Positions 34,474 to 44,826 are shown, counted from the first letter of the stretch. The stretch is DNA of 64,000 nucleotides from Candidatus Hydrogenedentota bacterium (GCA_016182605.1 JACPGE010000056.1:92964-156963); one strand, 5' to 3'. The notes: generated from the sequence alone by a model not told the origin. Made by a program: numbers and translations.

Positions 34474-35856
34474 ATGAGTGAAGTCGACGATACCGAGCTG
34501 AATCCCTGGGAAATCATTCAGGGCCACATCCGGGAAGAAAAGCCCGTTGAGCTGCACGACTACCTCAACGAACTCTCTCCCAAAGAAGTGGCCCGCGCGC
34601 TCACGCGTCTGGACGAAAACGAACGCCACCAACTCTTGCTCTTGCTCGACCCGGAGCACGCGGCCGACCTGATCGAGGAACTCGCGGATGCGCAAGGCGC
34701 CGACCTCATCGAGGAACTCAGCGCCAACGAGGCGGCCGCGATTGTCGAAGAGATGGAGAGCCACCACCGGGCCGACCTCTTGGGGGAGATGGATGAGGCG
34801 GACGCCGAGGCGATCCTGCGTCACATGGACCCCGAGGAAGCCCAGGACGCGCGCCATCTCCTTGGATACGAAGAAGACACCGCCGGGGGCATCATGGCGA
34901 CTGAGTTTGTCGCCTACAACCAGGAATTGACAGTGGAGGCGGTGCTCCAGGACATGCGGGAGAATGCAGAGCGCTATTCCGACTACGGGGTCCAGTATGC
35001 CTACGTGCTTTCAGAGCACGATTCCCTCGTCGGCGTCGTGCGTCTGCGCGATCTGCTCCTCTCGCCGGCCTCCAGCCAGTTGAAGTCCATCATGATCGTC
35101 AATCCCGTCTACCTCCTTGTGGATACGCCCATTGAAGAGGTGATCCAGATCTTCGACCGCTATTCGTTCTGGGTGGCCCCCGTGACCGACGACGAAGGTA
35201 AGGTCCTGGGCGTGGTGCGCCGCGCCGATGCGGAAGAGGCGATGGGGGAGGAGCAAGAGCGCACCTTCATGCGATTCAGCGGGATTATCGGCGGCGAAGA
35301 ATTGCGGGACATGCCCCTGCGCGAGCGCACCTCCCGGCGGCTCATCTGGCTGATGGTAAACCTCCCGCTAAGCATGCTTGCAGCGAGCGTCATTCTCTTC
35401 AACGAAGAAACGATCGAACACATCTTCGCACTGGTCTTCTTCATGCCGATTATTGCCAACCTGAGCGGCTGCAGCGGCAACCAGGCCGTGGCGGTGAGCA
35501 TTCGCGAACTTACGCTCGGCATTATTCATCCCAGAGACTACATGCGGGTGTGGGTGCAGGAAGTTTCGGTCGGTGTGTTGAATGGCATGGCCATTGGCAG
35601 CCTTCTGGCCGTCGCCGCGGTCTTGCTCTCCGTGGGGCAGCCCATCATGGGCATCGCCGTCGGGGTTGCCTTCGCCCTCAATACCCTCGTCGCCGTCTCG
35701 CTCGGCGGGTGCATTCCGCTCTTCCTGCGCGCCATCCACGTGGATCCCGCCATGGCGGCGCCCCCCATCCTCACCACCATTACCGACATGTGCGGATTCC
35801 TCTTTCTCTTGACCATCGCCCGGGTCATCATCGCGCAAGGCTGGATTTTGATCTGA
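34474..35856 (+). CDS. mgtE: MgtE-family magnesium transporter
   Basis: A 460-aa Mg2+ channel/transporter. The N-terminal superhelical domain (LHDYLNELSPKEVARALTRL; ADLIEELSANEAAAIVEEM) is followed by a CBS pair (about residues 135-255) that senses cytosolic Mg2+. Five membrane helices follow, with the signature NQAVAVSIRELTLG. No M-box-like leader was recognised in the 330 bp upstream. The ATG at 34474 follows GAGGATCCC. The next gene starts 20 bp downstream on the same strand. Confidence 0.94.
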   Translation: MSEVDDTELNPWEIIQGHIREEKPVELHDYLNELSPKEVARALTRLDENERHQLLLLLDPEHAADLIEELADAQGADLIEELSANEAAAIVEEMESHHRADLLGEMDEADAEAILRHMDPEEAQDARHLLGYEEDTAGGIMATEFVAYNQELTVEAVLQDMRENAERYSDYGVQYAYVLSEHDSLVGVVRLRDLLLSPASSQLKSIMIVNPVYLLVDTPIEEVIQIFDRYSFWVAPVTDDEGKVLGVVRRADAEEAMGEEQERTFMRFSGIIGGEELRDMPLRERTSRRLIWLMVNLPLSMLAASVILFNEETIEHIFALVFFMPIIANLSGCSGNQAVAVSIRELTLGIIHPRDYMRVWVQEVSVGVLNGMAIGSLLAVAAVLLSVGQPIMGIAVGVAFALNTLVAVSLGGCIPLFLRAIHVDPAMAAPPILTTITDMCGFLFLLTIARVIIAQGWILI

Positions 35857-35876
35857 ATCACCAGTATCATTCTTGC

Positions 35877-36794
35877 ATGGTAACCACCGATCACATACAG
35901 ACGATCTGCGCCTCCCTCCAGGCGCCGGCCCCAGCGCCGGATGAGGTGTCGCTGCTACTCGATCTCGCAACCCGGCAATCGGCCCTGGTTGCGCTGGCAC
36001 CCTACAAACGCAACGTCTTCTGCGCGCATGCGCTCGCCTTGTCCCTTGATGGAATGGCCCTCTTTGCGTATGACAACCCGGAGACCATCCTGCCCTTTTC
36101 GCGGTACCTGGAGCGCTGTGCCATTCCCGCGCGCACCATCACCCTGGATATGGATCAGGCACAGCGCCAGGAGACCGCCGCCGCCATTCAGGCGGGCGCG
36201 GTCCGTATACTTTATGCGCCTGTTGAACGCCTCGTGGAAGCACGCTTTCTAGACTTTCTGTACGCCAGCCCCCTGGCCATGATCGCCCTGCTTGGCGTCT
36301 CGCTGGAAAGCCCGCAAGGCCGCAGAGGGTGGGAGGCGCTGCGCGCTCACGCCGTACGGACTCAACGGACCATTCCCTGCTTCTGGTTCGTCCAGGATCT
36401 CCCGCCCGGCGCCGCTGCCGAAGCCGCCACGCGCCTCGGGATTCCCCAGTGCCCAGCGCTTCCCGTGCCCCCGTCACTGGACACCTTCGAAACGCGTCTC
36501 GCTGCCGGGGGAGACCTCTGCGCGATGGTGCACGCCGAAGCGATCCCGGAAGCCGATGCCTGCAAACGCATCGCCGCATTCATCCGTCTTGCAGGAATCA
36601 CGAATCCGCTCAAGTGGGTCGGCTCTGCCACCTACCTCAGCATCTCGCAAGCGGCCGCTTCGGCGCAGAGCACCGACGCCGCGTATGTCGCACGGCTGCT
36701 CGATCCGCCGTTTCCTGCCGTGGAGATCGCGCTTGTTCTCGCCTGTTTGGAGAACCGCGATGCGCGCCGGCCCCAGGGTTCGTTGCCGCTATGA
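35877..36794 (+). CDS. RecQ-like helicase domain with lost ATPase motifs
   Basis: A 305-aa protein whose first 210 residues align, without gaps over 87 positions, with my recollection of the RecA-like domain 1 of E. coli RecQ. GAVRILYAPVERL (107-119) corresponds to RecQ QIRLLYIAPERL, and IPCFWFVQDL to motif III. The Walker A position reads LAPYKRNVF and the DEAH position ALLGVS, so ATP binding and hydrolysis should be lost. The second RecA-like, zinc and HRDC domains are absent. The ATG at 35877 is used; no ribosome site is strong. It overlaps the next gene by 4 bp (ATGA) and follows mgtE by 20 bp. DNA or protein binding without ATPase is the likely role. Confidence 0.6.
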   Translation: MVTTDHIQTICASLQAPAPAPDEVSLLLDLATRQSALVALAPYKRNVFCAHALALSLDGMALFAYDNPETILPFSRYLERCAIPARTITLDMDQAQRQETAAAIQAGAVRILYAPVERLVEARFLDFLYASPLAMIALLGVSLESPQGRRGWEALRAHAVRTQRTIPCFWFVQDLPPGAAAEAATRLGIPQCPALPVPPSLDTFETRLAAGGDLCAMVHAEAIPEADACKRIAAFIRLAGITNPLKWVGSATYLSISQAAASAQSTDAAYVARLLDPPFPAVEIALVLACLENRDARRPQGSLPL

Positions 36795-38020
36795 GGGCTA
36801 TCTATCCACTCATCGCCCGATTGCTCGGCGTACTGTTCCTGCTTTGGTCGCTTTGGCTAATTGGCACGGGGCAGTTCCTGCCGATCTTCATCACAAAGCA
36901 ACACCTGATGCTCAGCTTCTTCGGGGGTGCGCTCTTCGCTGCGGGGGCGGGCCTTGCCGCCTTTGCCGCCGCACGCCATCGCAGGCGCAAAGGCAGGGGA
37001 ACCGCCGTTCATCACGCCATTGCCCTCGCCGGAGGCGCCCTCACGGGAATCTGCACCCTGCTCTTTCTCTTCGAACTAACCTTCTTTACGCTTAACCGCT
37101 GGGATACGTCCGGGCCTGTCTGGGCAGGCAATCCCCACGATTTCCGCGGCTCTCCGCTCCTGGGTTATGAAGGCCCGCCCGGTGTGGTTCTCCATGGCCG
37201 CTGCACCGTCCGGGACGAACTGATCTATGATGTGCACTACACCTTTGATGAAGCGGGAAGGCGGCGCACGCCCTTCGATGCCGCACGCGCGCAAGAAGCC
37301 TGGCTCTTTTTCGGCTGCTCGTTTACCTATGGTGAAGGCGTGGAGGACGACGAGACGCTGCCGGCGTGCATTGCCCGGGCAAATCCGGAGTGGGCCGTTT
37401 ACAACTATGCCCTCGGGGGCTATGGACCGGGCCAGATGCTCGCGCGCCTCGAAGAAATGAATTGGAAAAAGGACGTGCCCCAGCCGCTCGCCGGCGCCGT
37501 GTATGTCTACACCCCTTTTCAAGTGCGCCGCGCTTCCGGTTCGATGAGCATCGTCTCCAATTGGGGACGCCACTTCCCCTGCTATGAACTTCAGGAGGAC
37601 AACACCGTCCGCCGCATCGGCAGCTTTGAGAGCGCCTGGCCCTGGCGTGCAAGCGTCTATGGCTTCCTCAGCAAAGAGGAGGCCGTCCGGCGATTTCATC
37701 TCGACTGGCCGCTCGTTTCGACTGCACGGGATTTCCAATTGACCGCGGGCATCATCCATCAGGCGGCCCGGAGATTGCAGGAAGACGCACCCGGCGTCCC
37801 GTTCTATGTGGTCCTTTATCCGCACAACCCCGTGGCCGAGACAAGTTCCGCCGCGCTCCTTCCGCACCTCGATCAAAACCTCGTGAAGGTGATCGATTGC
37901 AGCGGACTCTGGCCAGGAGATCCCACCGATGACGGTTACTATTACCGCGGAGAACACCATCCCACACCCAAAGCCCACGAAGAACTTGCCGCGGCCATCC
38001 TCTCCAAAATTACGTACTAG
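36791..38020 (+). CDS. Membrane-anchored SGNH/GDSL hydrolase-like protein
   Basis: A 409-aa protein. Three hydrophobic segments occupy the first 105 residues. An SGNH-hydrolase-like domain follows, with block I FFGCSFTYGEGVEDDETLPA (nucleophile Ser), block II ALGGYGPGQML, and terminal HHPTPKAHEELA (catalytic His region). It probably deacylates or acylates an envelope polymer on the outer face. The start ATG overlaps the stop of the RecQ-like gene (ATGA), so the two are coupled; the functional link is unclear. Confidence 0.72.
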   Translation: MRAIYPLIARLLGVLFLLWSLWLIGTGQFLPIFITKQHLMLSFFGGALFAAGAGLAAFAAARHRRRKGRGTAVHHAIALAGGALTGICTLLFLFELTFFTLNRWDTSGPVWAGNPHDFRGSPLLGYEGPPGVVLHGRCTVRDELIYDVHYTFDEAGRRRTPFDAARAQEAWLFFGCSFTYGEGVEDDETLPACIARANPEWAVYNYALGGYGPGQMLARLEEMNWKKDVPQPLAGAVYVYTPFQVRRASGSMSIVSNWGRHFPCYELQEDNTVRRIGSFESAWPWRASVYGFLSKEEAVRRFHLDWPLVSTARDFQLTAGIIHQAARRLQEDAPGVPFYVVLYPHNPVAETSSAALLPHLDQNLVKVIDCSGLWPGDPTDDGYYYRGEHHPTPKAHEELAAAILSKITY

Positions 38021-38048
38021 GTGCATCTACTAAGCAGCAGGGTTCGCC

Positions 38049-38078
38049 TTGACTTGCCGGCCGGTGCATTGCTAGAGT
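38049..38078 (+). promoter_or_regulatory. Sigma-70-type promoter of the trp operon
   Basis: TTGACT (38049-38054), 18-bp spacer, TAGAGT (38073-38078). Predicted transcription begins about 40 nt before the trpD ATG, leaving no room for a trp leader-peptide attenuator. Confidence 0.5.
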
Positions 38079-38126
38079 CTTTTCTTTCTGAAACCCAAGC
38101 ACCACCGCCGGTTGGAATGCGCCTGA

Positions 38127-39140
38127 ATGATTCAACAAGCCTTGGCAAAAGCCGTCAATCGAGTCGATCTCAGCCGCCAGGAAGCGGCGGAGACCTTGCA
38201 CCACATCATGAGTGGCGAAGTCCCCCCGGTATTGACGGCCGCACTGCTCACCGCCCTGCATATGAAGGGCGAGTCGGTGGAAGAAATCGTTGGTCTGGCC
38301 TCCACCATGCGGGCCATGGCCACGCCTATTCCCGCGCAACGCCGCCCGCTCATTGACACCTGCGGCACGGGCGGCAGTGGCACGGGGCACTTCAACGTCT
38401 CCACCGTCTGCGCCTTTGTCGTCGCGGGCGCAGGCGGCGCCGTGGCGAAGCATGGCAACCGCAGCGCCACGAGCAAATCGGGCAGTGCGGATGTACTGGA
38501 AGCCCTGGGTGTAAACATAGAGGCGGCGCCTGCCGTGGTCGCCCGTTGCATCGATGAAATTGGAGTGGGCTTTCTCTTCGCGCGCAGCCTCCACACGGCG
38601 ATGAAGCACGTCGGATCGATCCGCGCGGAATTGAAGATCCGCACTGTGTTTAATGTGCTCGGTCCGCTGACGAATCCGGCCGGTGCGACCCGCCAGGTAC
38701 TTGGTGTCTTTGCGCCCCAGTGGGCTGACCCCCTGGCGCAGGTTCTGGCAAGCCTGGGTTCGGAACATGCCATGGTCGTCTGCGGCGCGGATATCCTTGA
38801 TGAGATCTCACTCACCGGCTCCACCCACGTGGCCGAGGTCATTACCGGCACCGTTAAGTGCCGCGAGATCGTGCCGGAAGATTTTGGTCTGGCGCGGTGT
38901 TCCATGGAAGCCTTACTCGGGGGCGATCCCCAAGCCAACGCGGCGATCGCGCGCGCGATTCTCTCCGGCGAAACCGGCCCCAAGCGCGATCTGGTCGTGC
39001 TCAATTCTGCCGCAGCCCTCGTGGCCGGGGGGCTGGCACAAGATATCCCTGAAGGCATGGCCCAGGCCGCAGAGTCCATCGACTCCTGTGCGGCACAGAA
39101 AAAGTTGGAAGCATTGATTCGGATGTCCCATGATTCTTGA
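38127..39140 (+). CDS. trpD: Anthranilate phosphoribosyltransferase
   Basis: A 337-aa enzyme that transfers phosphoribose from PRPP to anthranilate in tryptophan synthesis. Signatures: DTCGTGGSGTGHFNVST, KHGNRSATSKSGSADVLEALG, MKHVGSIRAELKIRTVFNVLGPLTNPA. Length is normal and no fusion to trpG is present. It is the first gene of a compact trpDCFBA operon and overlaps trpC by 11 bp. trpE and trpG are not in the window. Confidence 0.96.
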   Translation: MIQQALAKAVNRVDLSRQEAAETLHHIMSGEVPPVLTAALLTALHMKGESVEEIVGLASTMRAMATPIPAQRRPLIDTCGTGGSGTGHFNVSTVCAFVVAGAGGAVAKHGNRSATSKSGSADVLEALGVNIEAAPAVVARCIDEIGVGFLFARSLHTAMKHVGSIRAELKIRTVFNVLGPLTNPAGATRQVLGVFAPQWADPLAQVLASLGSEHAMVVCGADILDEISLTGSTHVAEVITGTVKCREIVPEDFGLARCSMEALLGGDPQANAAIARAILSGETGPKRDLVVLNSAAALVAGGLAQDIPEGMAQAAESIDSCAAQKKLEALIRMSHDS

Positions 39141-39912
39141 TGAAATCGTACTGCACAAGCGCGAAGAGCTGCGCCACCTCCAGTCAGAGCGCCCCTTGGC
39201 CGTCCTGGAGGAGAAGCTGGATTACGTCAAACCGCCCCGGGACTTTCGCGCCGCATTGCGCCAGGACGGCATCAGCCTGATCGCGGAGATCAAGCGGAAG
39301 TCGCCCTCGAAAGGGGATATGCTACCGGGGGTGGAGGCGGTGGAACTGGGCGCACTCTACGAGCAGGCGGGCGCGCGCGCCATCTCCATCCTGACGGACA
39401 AAAAGTTTTTCGACGGCACGATCGACGATCTGACCACGGTTCAGCGCACGGTGCACGTTCCCTGCCTGCGCAAGGAATTCATCATCGATCCGTATCAGAT
39501 CTACGAAGCGCGCGCAGGTGCGGCCGACGCGATCTTGTTGATCGTGCGCATTCTCGACGACGCGCAGCTCCGGGACTTCCTCGCCTTGTCGCGTGAACTG
39601 GGCATGGAACCGCTCGTGGAGACGCACAACGAAGAAGAGATCGATCGTGCGATCGAGGCGGGTGCGCATATCATCGGGATAAACAACCGCGATCTGGATA
39701 CGCTAAAGATGGACCTGGAGACGACGGAACGCCTGAGAAAACGCGTGCCCGGCGGCAAGACCCTCGTCAGCGAGAGCGGGATCTACACGCGCGAGCACGT
39801 GAAGCGTCTCGAAGCGGGCGGGATCGATGGCATTCTGGTCGGCGAATCGCTCCTGACCAGCAAGAACATCAAGGCGAAGATCCAGGAACTCCTGGGCCAC
39901 GATGAAAGTTAA
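39130..39912 (+). CDS. trpC: Indole-3-glycerol phosphate synthase
   Basis: A 260-aa (beta/alpha)8 enzyme that closes the indole ring. Motifs: LIAEIKRKSPSKGDM (catalytic Lys), VPCLRKEFIIDPYQIYEARA, GINNRDLDTLKMDLE, LVSESGIYTREHV and GILVGESLL. It overlaps trpD by 11 bp and trpF by 11 bp, indicating translational coupling. Confidence 0.96.
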   Translation: MILDEIVLHKREELRHLQSERPLAVLEEKLDYVKPPRDFRAALRQDGISLIAEIKRKSPSKGDMLPGVEAVELGALYEQAGARAISILTDKKFFDGTIDDLTTVQRTVHVPCLRKEFIIDPYQIYEARAGAADAILLIVRILDDAQLRDFLALSRELGMEPLVETHNEEEIDRAIEAGAHIIGINNRDLDTLKMDLETTERLRKRVPGGKTLVSESGIYTREHVKRLEAGGIDGILVGESLLTSKNIKAKIQELLGHDES

Positions 39913-40472
39913 GATCTGCGGCATAACCAATCTGGAAGACGCCCTCGCGGCGTATGAAGCCGGCGCGGACGCCCTCGGCTTCGTCTTTGCCGAAGAAGCC
40001 CGGAAGCGCAACCGCTATATTGACCCCGAAGCCGCGCGGAAAATTGTGGCGCAGTTGCCGCCCTTCGTCGTTACTGTCGCGGTCACCGTGAATGAACCGC
40101 TCTTGCGCCTGCGCGAGTACCTGCAGTTCATGGATCGCGTTCAATTGCATGGCGAAGAGCCGCCGGATCTCGTGGAGGCCCTCGGGCACCGCGCCATCAA
40201 GGTCTTCCGGCCGGGTCCCGGCTTCGAGCGTTGCGAGGTGGATGAGTATGGCGTGCGGCACCTGCTCGTGGACACCTACTCCACCGCGGATCGCGGCGGC
40301 ACCGGCGCCACGGGAGACTGGGACGCGGCACGTATGCTGGTGGAGGCGGGCTTTGGCGTTATACTGGGCGGCGGGCTGAACGCGGAGAACGTGGCCGAGG
40401 CGATTCGCGCCGTGCGGCCCATGGCGGTGGACACGTCGGGCGGGGTAGAGGCAGAACCGGGAAAGAAAGATC

Positions 40473-41705
<1,233 letters not shown>

Positions 41706-41708
41706 ACG

Positions 41709-42509
41709 GTGAACAGAATCGATGCGCGCTTCGCGGCGCTGAAAGCCGAAGGCAAGACCGCCTTCATTCCCTATATCACGGCGGGCGACCCGAACCTGGC
41801 CCAGACCGAAAAGCTGGTCTACGCGCTGGAAAAGGCCGGGGTGGACATCATCGAGTTTGGCGTACCCTTCAGCGACCCCGTGGGGGATGGCCCGGTGAAC
41901 CAGGAGGCCGCCCTGCGCGCTCTGAAAAACCACATCACGCTGAAGGACATCTTCGCGTGCGTGGCGCGAATCCGCACAAACAGCCCAATACCGATTGTTT
42001 TGTTTACCTACTTTAACCCCGTTTTGGCGTATGGATTCGTCGGTTTTGCTCGGGATGCCGCCGCCGCGGGAGTCGACGGCGTCCTCTGCGTCGACCTACC
42101 CCCGGAAGAGGCCACCGAATATAAAGCGGCCCTCGACGAAGCCGGCGTACGCACCGTCTTCCTCATGGCGCCCACCAGCACCGACAAGCGCATTGAACTG
42201 ATCGCCCGGAACTCCACCGGCTTCATTTACTACGTCTCCCGCCTCGGCGTCACCGGCGAACGAGACGCCCTCGAGACCGACCTGCGCTCCGCCGTCGCCC
42301 GCATCAAGCAGCACACCGACAAGCCCGTTGCCGTCGGCTTCGGCATCTCCACCCCCGCCCACGCCCGCGACGTTGCCTCTATGGCCGACGGGGTGGTGGT
42401 CGGCAGCGCCATAGTGCGGATGATTGGCCAACTGGGGGACACGCCGGACATGCCGGAAAAGGTCGCCGCCTTCACCAAGACCCTGGTGGATGCCGCGAAG
42501 GTAATCTAG
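41709..42509 (+). CDS. trpA: Tryptophan synthase alpha chain
   Basis: A 266-aa (beta/alpha)8 enzyme that releases indole from indole-3-glycerol phosphate. FIPYITAGDPNLAQTEKL, the catalytic Glu in DIIEFGVPFSDPVGDGPV and its partner Asp, VLCVDLPPEEATEYK, and GFGISTPAHARDVASMADGVVVGSAIV are all present. The start is GTG at 41709, with GAGGAG 9 nt upstream inside trpB. A diverged, broken copy of its 3' end lies about 0.6 kb downstream. Confidence 0.96.
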   Translation: MNRIDARFAALKAEGKTAFIPYITAGDPNLAQTEKLVYALEKAGVDIIEFGVPFSDPVGDGPVNQEAALRALKNHITLKDIFACVARIRTNSPIPIVLFTYFNPVLAYGFVGFARDAAAAGVDGVLCVDLPPEEATEYKAALDEAGVRTVFLMAPTSTDKRIELIARNSTGFIYYVSRLGVTGERDALETDLRSAVARIKQHTDKPVAVGFGISTPAHARDVASMADGVVVGSAIVRMIGQLGDTPDMPEKVAAFTKTLVDAAKVI

Positions 42510-42557
42510 TAAAAACGTGGCACCGAGGCGAAGGACTTGTCCCAGCACCCGAAATCA

Positions 42558-42785
42558 TTACGACACACGCGGCAGTCTCCGCCAGATCAAGTATACGACC
42601 GCAATTGCCACGCGAAAGGCGAGTCCAAGCGCACTGAGAAGTGGTGCAGTCTCCGCATCTCCCAGCAAGTGGACAAAGACCGAAGGAATCACCAGAGCCA
42701 GGATGATTGCTCTTCCGTTCCAGCTTGTCTCCCACAGGAACAACGCGATCAGAATCCAAGCTATCAACCCCACTCCAGCGATCAT
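42558..42785 (-). CDS. Possible small membrane protein (75 aa)
   Basis: The frame starts MIAGVGLIAWILIALFLWET and has three hydrophobic stretches with a basic end (YLIWRRLPRVS). The ribosome site is weak (AGAGAAT). It sits in a zone full of gene remnants, so it may itself be a remnant or a chance frame. No family is recognised. Confidence 0.3.
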   Translation of the reverse strand: MIAGVGLIAWILIALFLWETSWNGRAIILALVIPSVFVHLLGDAETAPLLSALGLAFRVAIAVVYLIWRRLPRVS

Positions 42786-43010
42786 AAATGGATTCTCTTT
42801 CTACTGCCATTTCACTGATGACACGAAGCCTAGAGTTGCGATGCGCGCGGATTTCGATGCAATAGTACTCCATCGGGAGACTTGCTTCGAAACTTGTCCC
42901 GATTTCCCATATCGTCGGCAAGTAGCACGGTGCCCCACAGGCGCGGAGACCGGCATTCGGGCTACCCCCAAAGAGACCTCCTGCACCGGGGTTTGGCATC
43001 GTACCCTCAA

Positions 43011-43235
43011 TGCCTACGCTCATCGAGCGAAGGCCTACGCTTGATCTCGCCCGCGACGTCGCCTCTATGGCCGACGGGGTGGTCCTCGGCAGCGCCATCG
43101 TGCGGATGATCGGCGAGTTGGGGGACACGCCGGACTGGCGCAATCCTATGGAGCATACCCGAAGTTTTCCGCGCAAAATCATGTAATAGAAGGCAAGAAT
43201 CGTACAAGTAGGCCTTCGCTCGCCGAGCGTAGGCA
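43011..43235. repeat. REP-like inverted repeat pair
   Basis: 43011-43038 and the reverse complement of 43208-43235 match in 26 of 28 positions; the two changes are in the loop. Each copy is itself a hairpin (GCCTACGCTC facing GAGCGAAGGC), like paired REP elements. The first trpA fragment lies between them. Confidence 0.7.
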
Positions 43236-43453
43236 TTTGCACACAAAGCAACCGCACTATATGCTAACAATCACGCTCTAAACATTGAAACGGTCCCCCT
43301 TCGAAGGGGGGTAGGGGGGATGTAACAACCTTACGCAAGACTCGACACCAGCATGATTTACCACTTAAGTGAGCGCCGTTCGGGACACGCCGGACATGCC
43401 GGAGCAAGGTCGCGGCCTTTACCAAGACTTTGGTCGACGCTGCGAAGGGGTAG
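43048..43453 (+). pseudogene. Second trpA 3' end, split and frameshifted
   Basis: 43048-43135 matches trpA 42362-42449 with 80/88 identity and no gaps. The differences are mostly silent or conservative (V to L, Q to E). 43382-43453 matches the remainder of trpA to its stop but carries a +1 base near 43404 and an altered end. The pieces are separated by 246 bp bounded by a 14-bp direct repeat (43122-43135 and 43382-43395). The 5' part of this copy is missing. The substitution pattern implies it was once a functional, diverged trpA. Confidence 0.8.
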
Positions 43454-43711
43454 GGGAGAGCCGAGGAGGCTGCCAAGTGCAACTTGGCGATCCCAGGGGG
43501 GGATCAACTGGCGTGCCGTTGGTGGAAGACTTTGACGCAGAGCCGGGGAGGCGCACCGAGGCATTGGACGGATCGGCCGGATCCGACGGATCGGTCCGAT
43601 CAATCGACCTGGGACTCACGGCCTTAGTGGAGTGCCCGCAGCATCGGCAAGCGCGGGATCGCCCTCCTCACCCGCGACAAAAGGTGGAGCAATATCCCTT
43701 CCGGCGCATCG

Positions 43712-44062
43712 CTACCCTTGCGGGTTAAGTGGTCGTGAAATTGAGGCCGAGGCGTTTCCGGAGGGGGCAGTACGGGCATGAAACCCGCGCGCGAGGAGAC
43801 CGGCGGCCAGGGCGGCAGGCACGGTGATTGTGGAGGTCATCAAGAGGGATTCAAGCAGCGAGGCAAGCGATTCGAGGCCCCTCCAATCGAGGCCTTCGGT
43901 GGGCAGGACCAGGATCAGGGCCCCGGCCACCCACAGTAAGGCGCCTGCACCTCCACCCAGCACCGATGCCCACAAGAATCCCGGGATCCGCCGGTGCGCC
44001 ACCCATCCCGTGGAAAAACCACATGCTGCCATGATTCCCACGGGAACCGCGATGCTTGGCAT
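43712..44062 (-). CDS. Small three-helix membrane protein
   Basis: A 116-aa protein with three hydrophobic segments (PSIAVPVGIMAACGFSTG; FLWASVLGGGAGALLWVAGA; ITVPAALAAGLLARGF). The ATG at 44062 has a very good AGGAGG ribosome site 7-8 nt upstream, which argues for a real gene. The family is not recognised. It is divergent from the DinB-like gene. Confidence 0.65.
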   Translation of the reverse strand: MPSIAVPVGIMAACGFSTGWVAHRRIPGFLWASVLGGGAGALLWVAGALILVLPTEGLDWRGLESLASLLESLLMTSTITVPAALAAGLLARGFHARTAPSGNASASISRPLNPQG

Positions 44063-44310
44063 GGTTGTTTCCTCCTGTTAAGCCCCCAATTCGACTGTAC
44101 AGGAGTTTCCCACCTGCGTCAATACCTGCCAGTGTCACCGGGCTGCGGAGAGGGTTTTCCGCCTGGAATGCGCGTCCCGTTTCTCAGGAGGGGGCCTTCT
44201 TCCGGCGCTCTGGCCAATCAAACACTCCTGACACGACGCTGTCAGGAGGACTCTGCTACGATAGGCCAAGTGATTCCAAGTGCAACCCACCGAAGAAGGA
44301 GATGTGCGAA

Positions 44311-44784
44311 ATGACAGCGGATACCCTGGTAGCGGAATTGAAGGCCACCCTCGACTACTTCAAGCGGAGCACTGCCGTGCTCTCGGACGCCGAGGAGGAC
44401 TTCCGGCCCACGCCGGACATGATGACCACGGCGCAGCAGGTCGCCCACGTGGCGAATACGGTCGACTGGTTCCTGGAGGGCGCCTTCCGTCCTCAAGGCT
44501 TCAATATGGATTTCGAGGCGATCGAGAAACCCGTTCATGCCGTGGCGAGCCTGGGTGCGGCGCGTGCCTGGGTGGATCGATCCTTTGCGGCGGCCATCGC
44601 CAAGATCCAAGGCCTTTCCGAGGCAGAACTCCTTGCGCCCTTGCCGCCGGGCATCATGGAAGGTGCGCCGCGCTACGCGGTGGTCTACGCCCTGATGGAT
44701 CACACGGCGCACCACCGGGGCGCGCTGACGGTCTACACGCGGCTGAATGGGAAGACCCCCGCCATGCCCTATATGGACATGTGA
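44311..44784 (+). CDS. DinB-like (YfiT-type) metal-binding four-helix protein
   Basis: A 157-aa protein of the DinB/YfiT fold. The three metal-binding histidines are visible: one in TAQQVAHVANTVDWF and two in LMDHTAHHRGALTVY. Family members act as thiol-dependent S-transferases or have no known role. The ATG at 44311 is 9 nt after AAGGAG; an earlier in-frame ATG at 44302 abuts that site and is unlikely. Two strong hairpins follow before the converging gene. Confidence 0.85.
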   Translation: MTADTLVAELKATLDYFKRSTAVLSDAEEDFRPTPDMMTTAQQVAHVANTVDWFLEGAFRPQGFNMDFEAIEKPVHAVASLGAARAWVDRSFAAAIAKIQGLSEAELLAPLPPGIMEGAPRYAVVYALMDHTAHHRGALTVYTRLNGKTPAMPYMDM

Positions 44785-44794
44785 TGCCAGGATG

Positions 44795-44826
44795 GGACGG
44801 ATCGGCCAGAGCCGGCCGATCCGTCC
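44795..44826. terminator. Hairpin downstream of the DinB-like gene
   Basis: A perfect 13-bp stem (44795-44807 with 44814-44826) beginning GGACGGATCGGCC, 10 bp past the stop. Related GGACGGATCGG motifs occur at about 43565, so it may be a repeat as well as a terminator. Confidence 0.5.

Larger units (their letters stand above)
42510..43711. other. Decay zone between trpA and the next gene
   Basis: About 1.2 kb with no intact conserved gene. It holds one doubtful small membrane ORF (42558-42785), a trpA 3' remnant in two pieces, a REP-like inverted pair (43011-43038/43208-43235), a C-rich palindrome at 43295-43310, and further short repeats near 43560-43620. Confidence 0.7.

Noticed and set aside
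38021-38126. trp leader-peptide attenuator
   Set aside because: No small frame with tandem Trp codons or attenuator hairpins is present, and the predicted leader is only about 40 nt.
42801-43010. 69-aa minus-strand frame in the decay zone
   Set aside because: It has no ribosome site or domain, and is surrounded by gene remnants and REP-like repeats.
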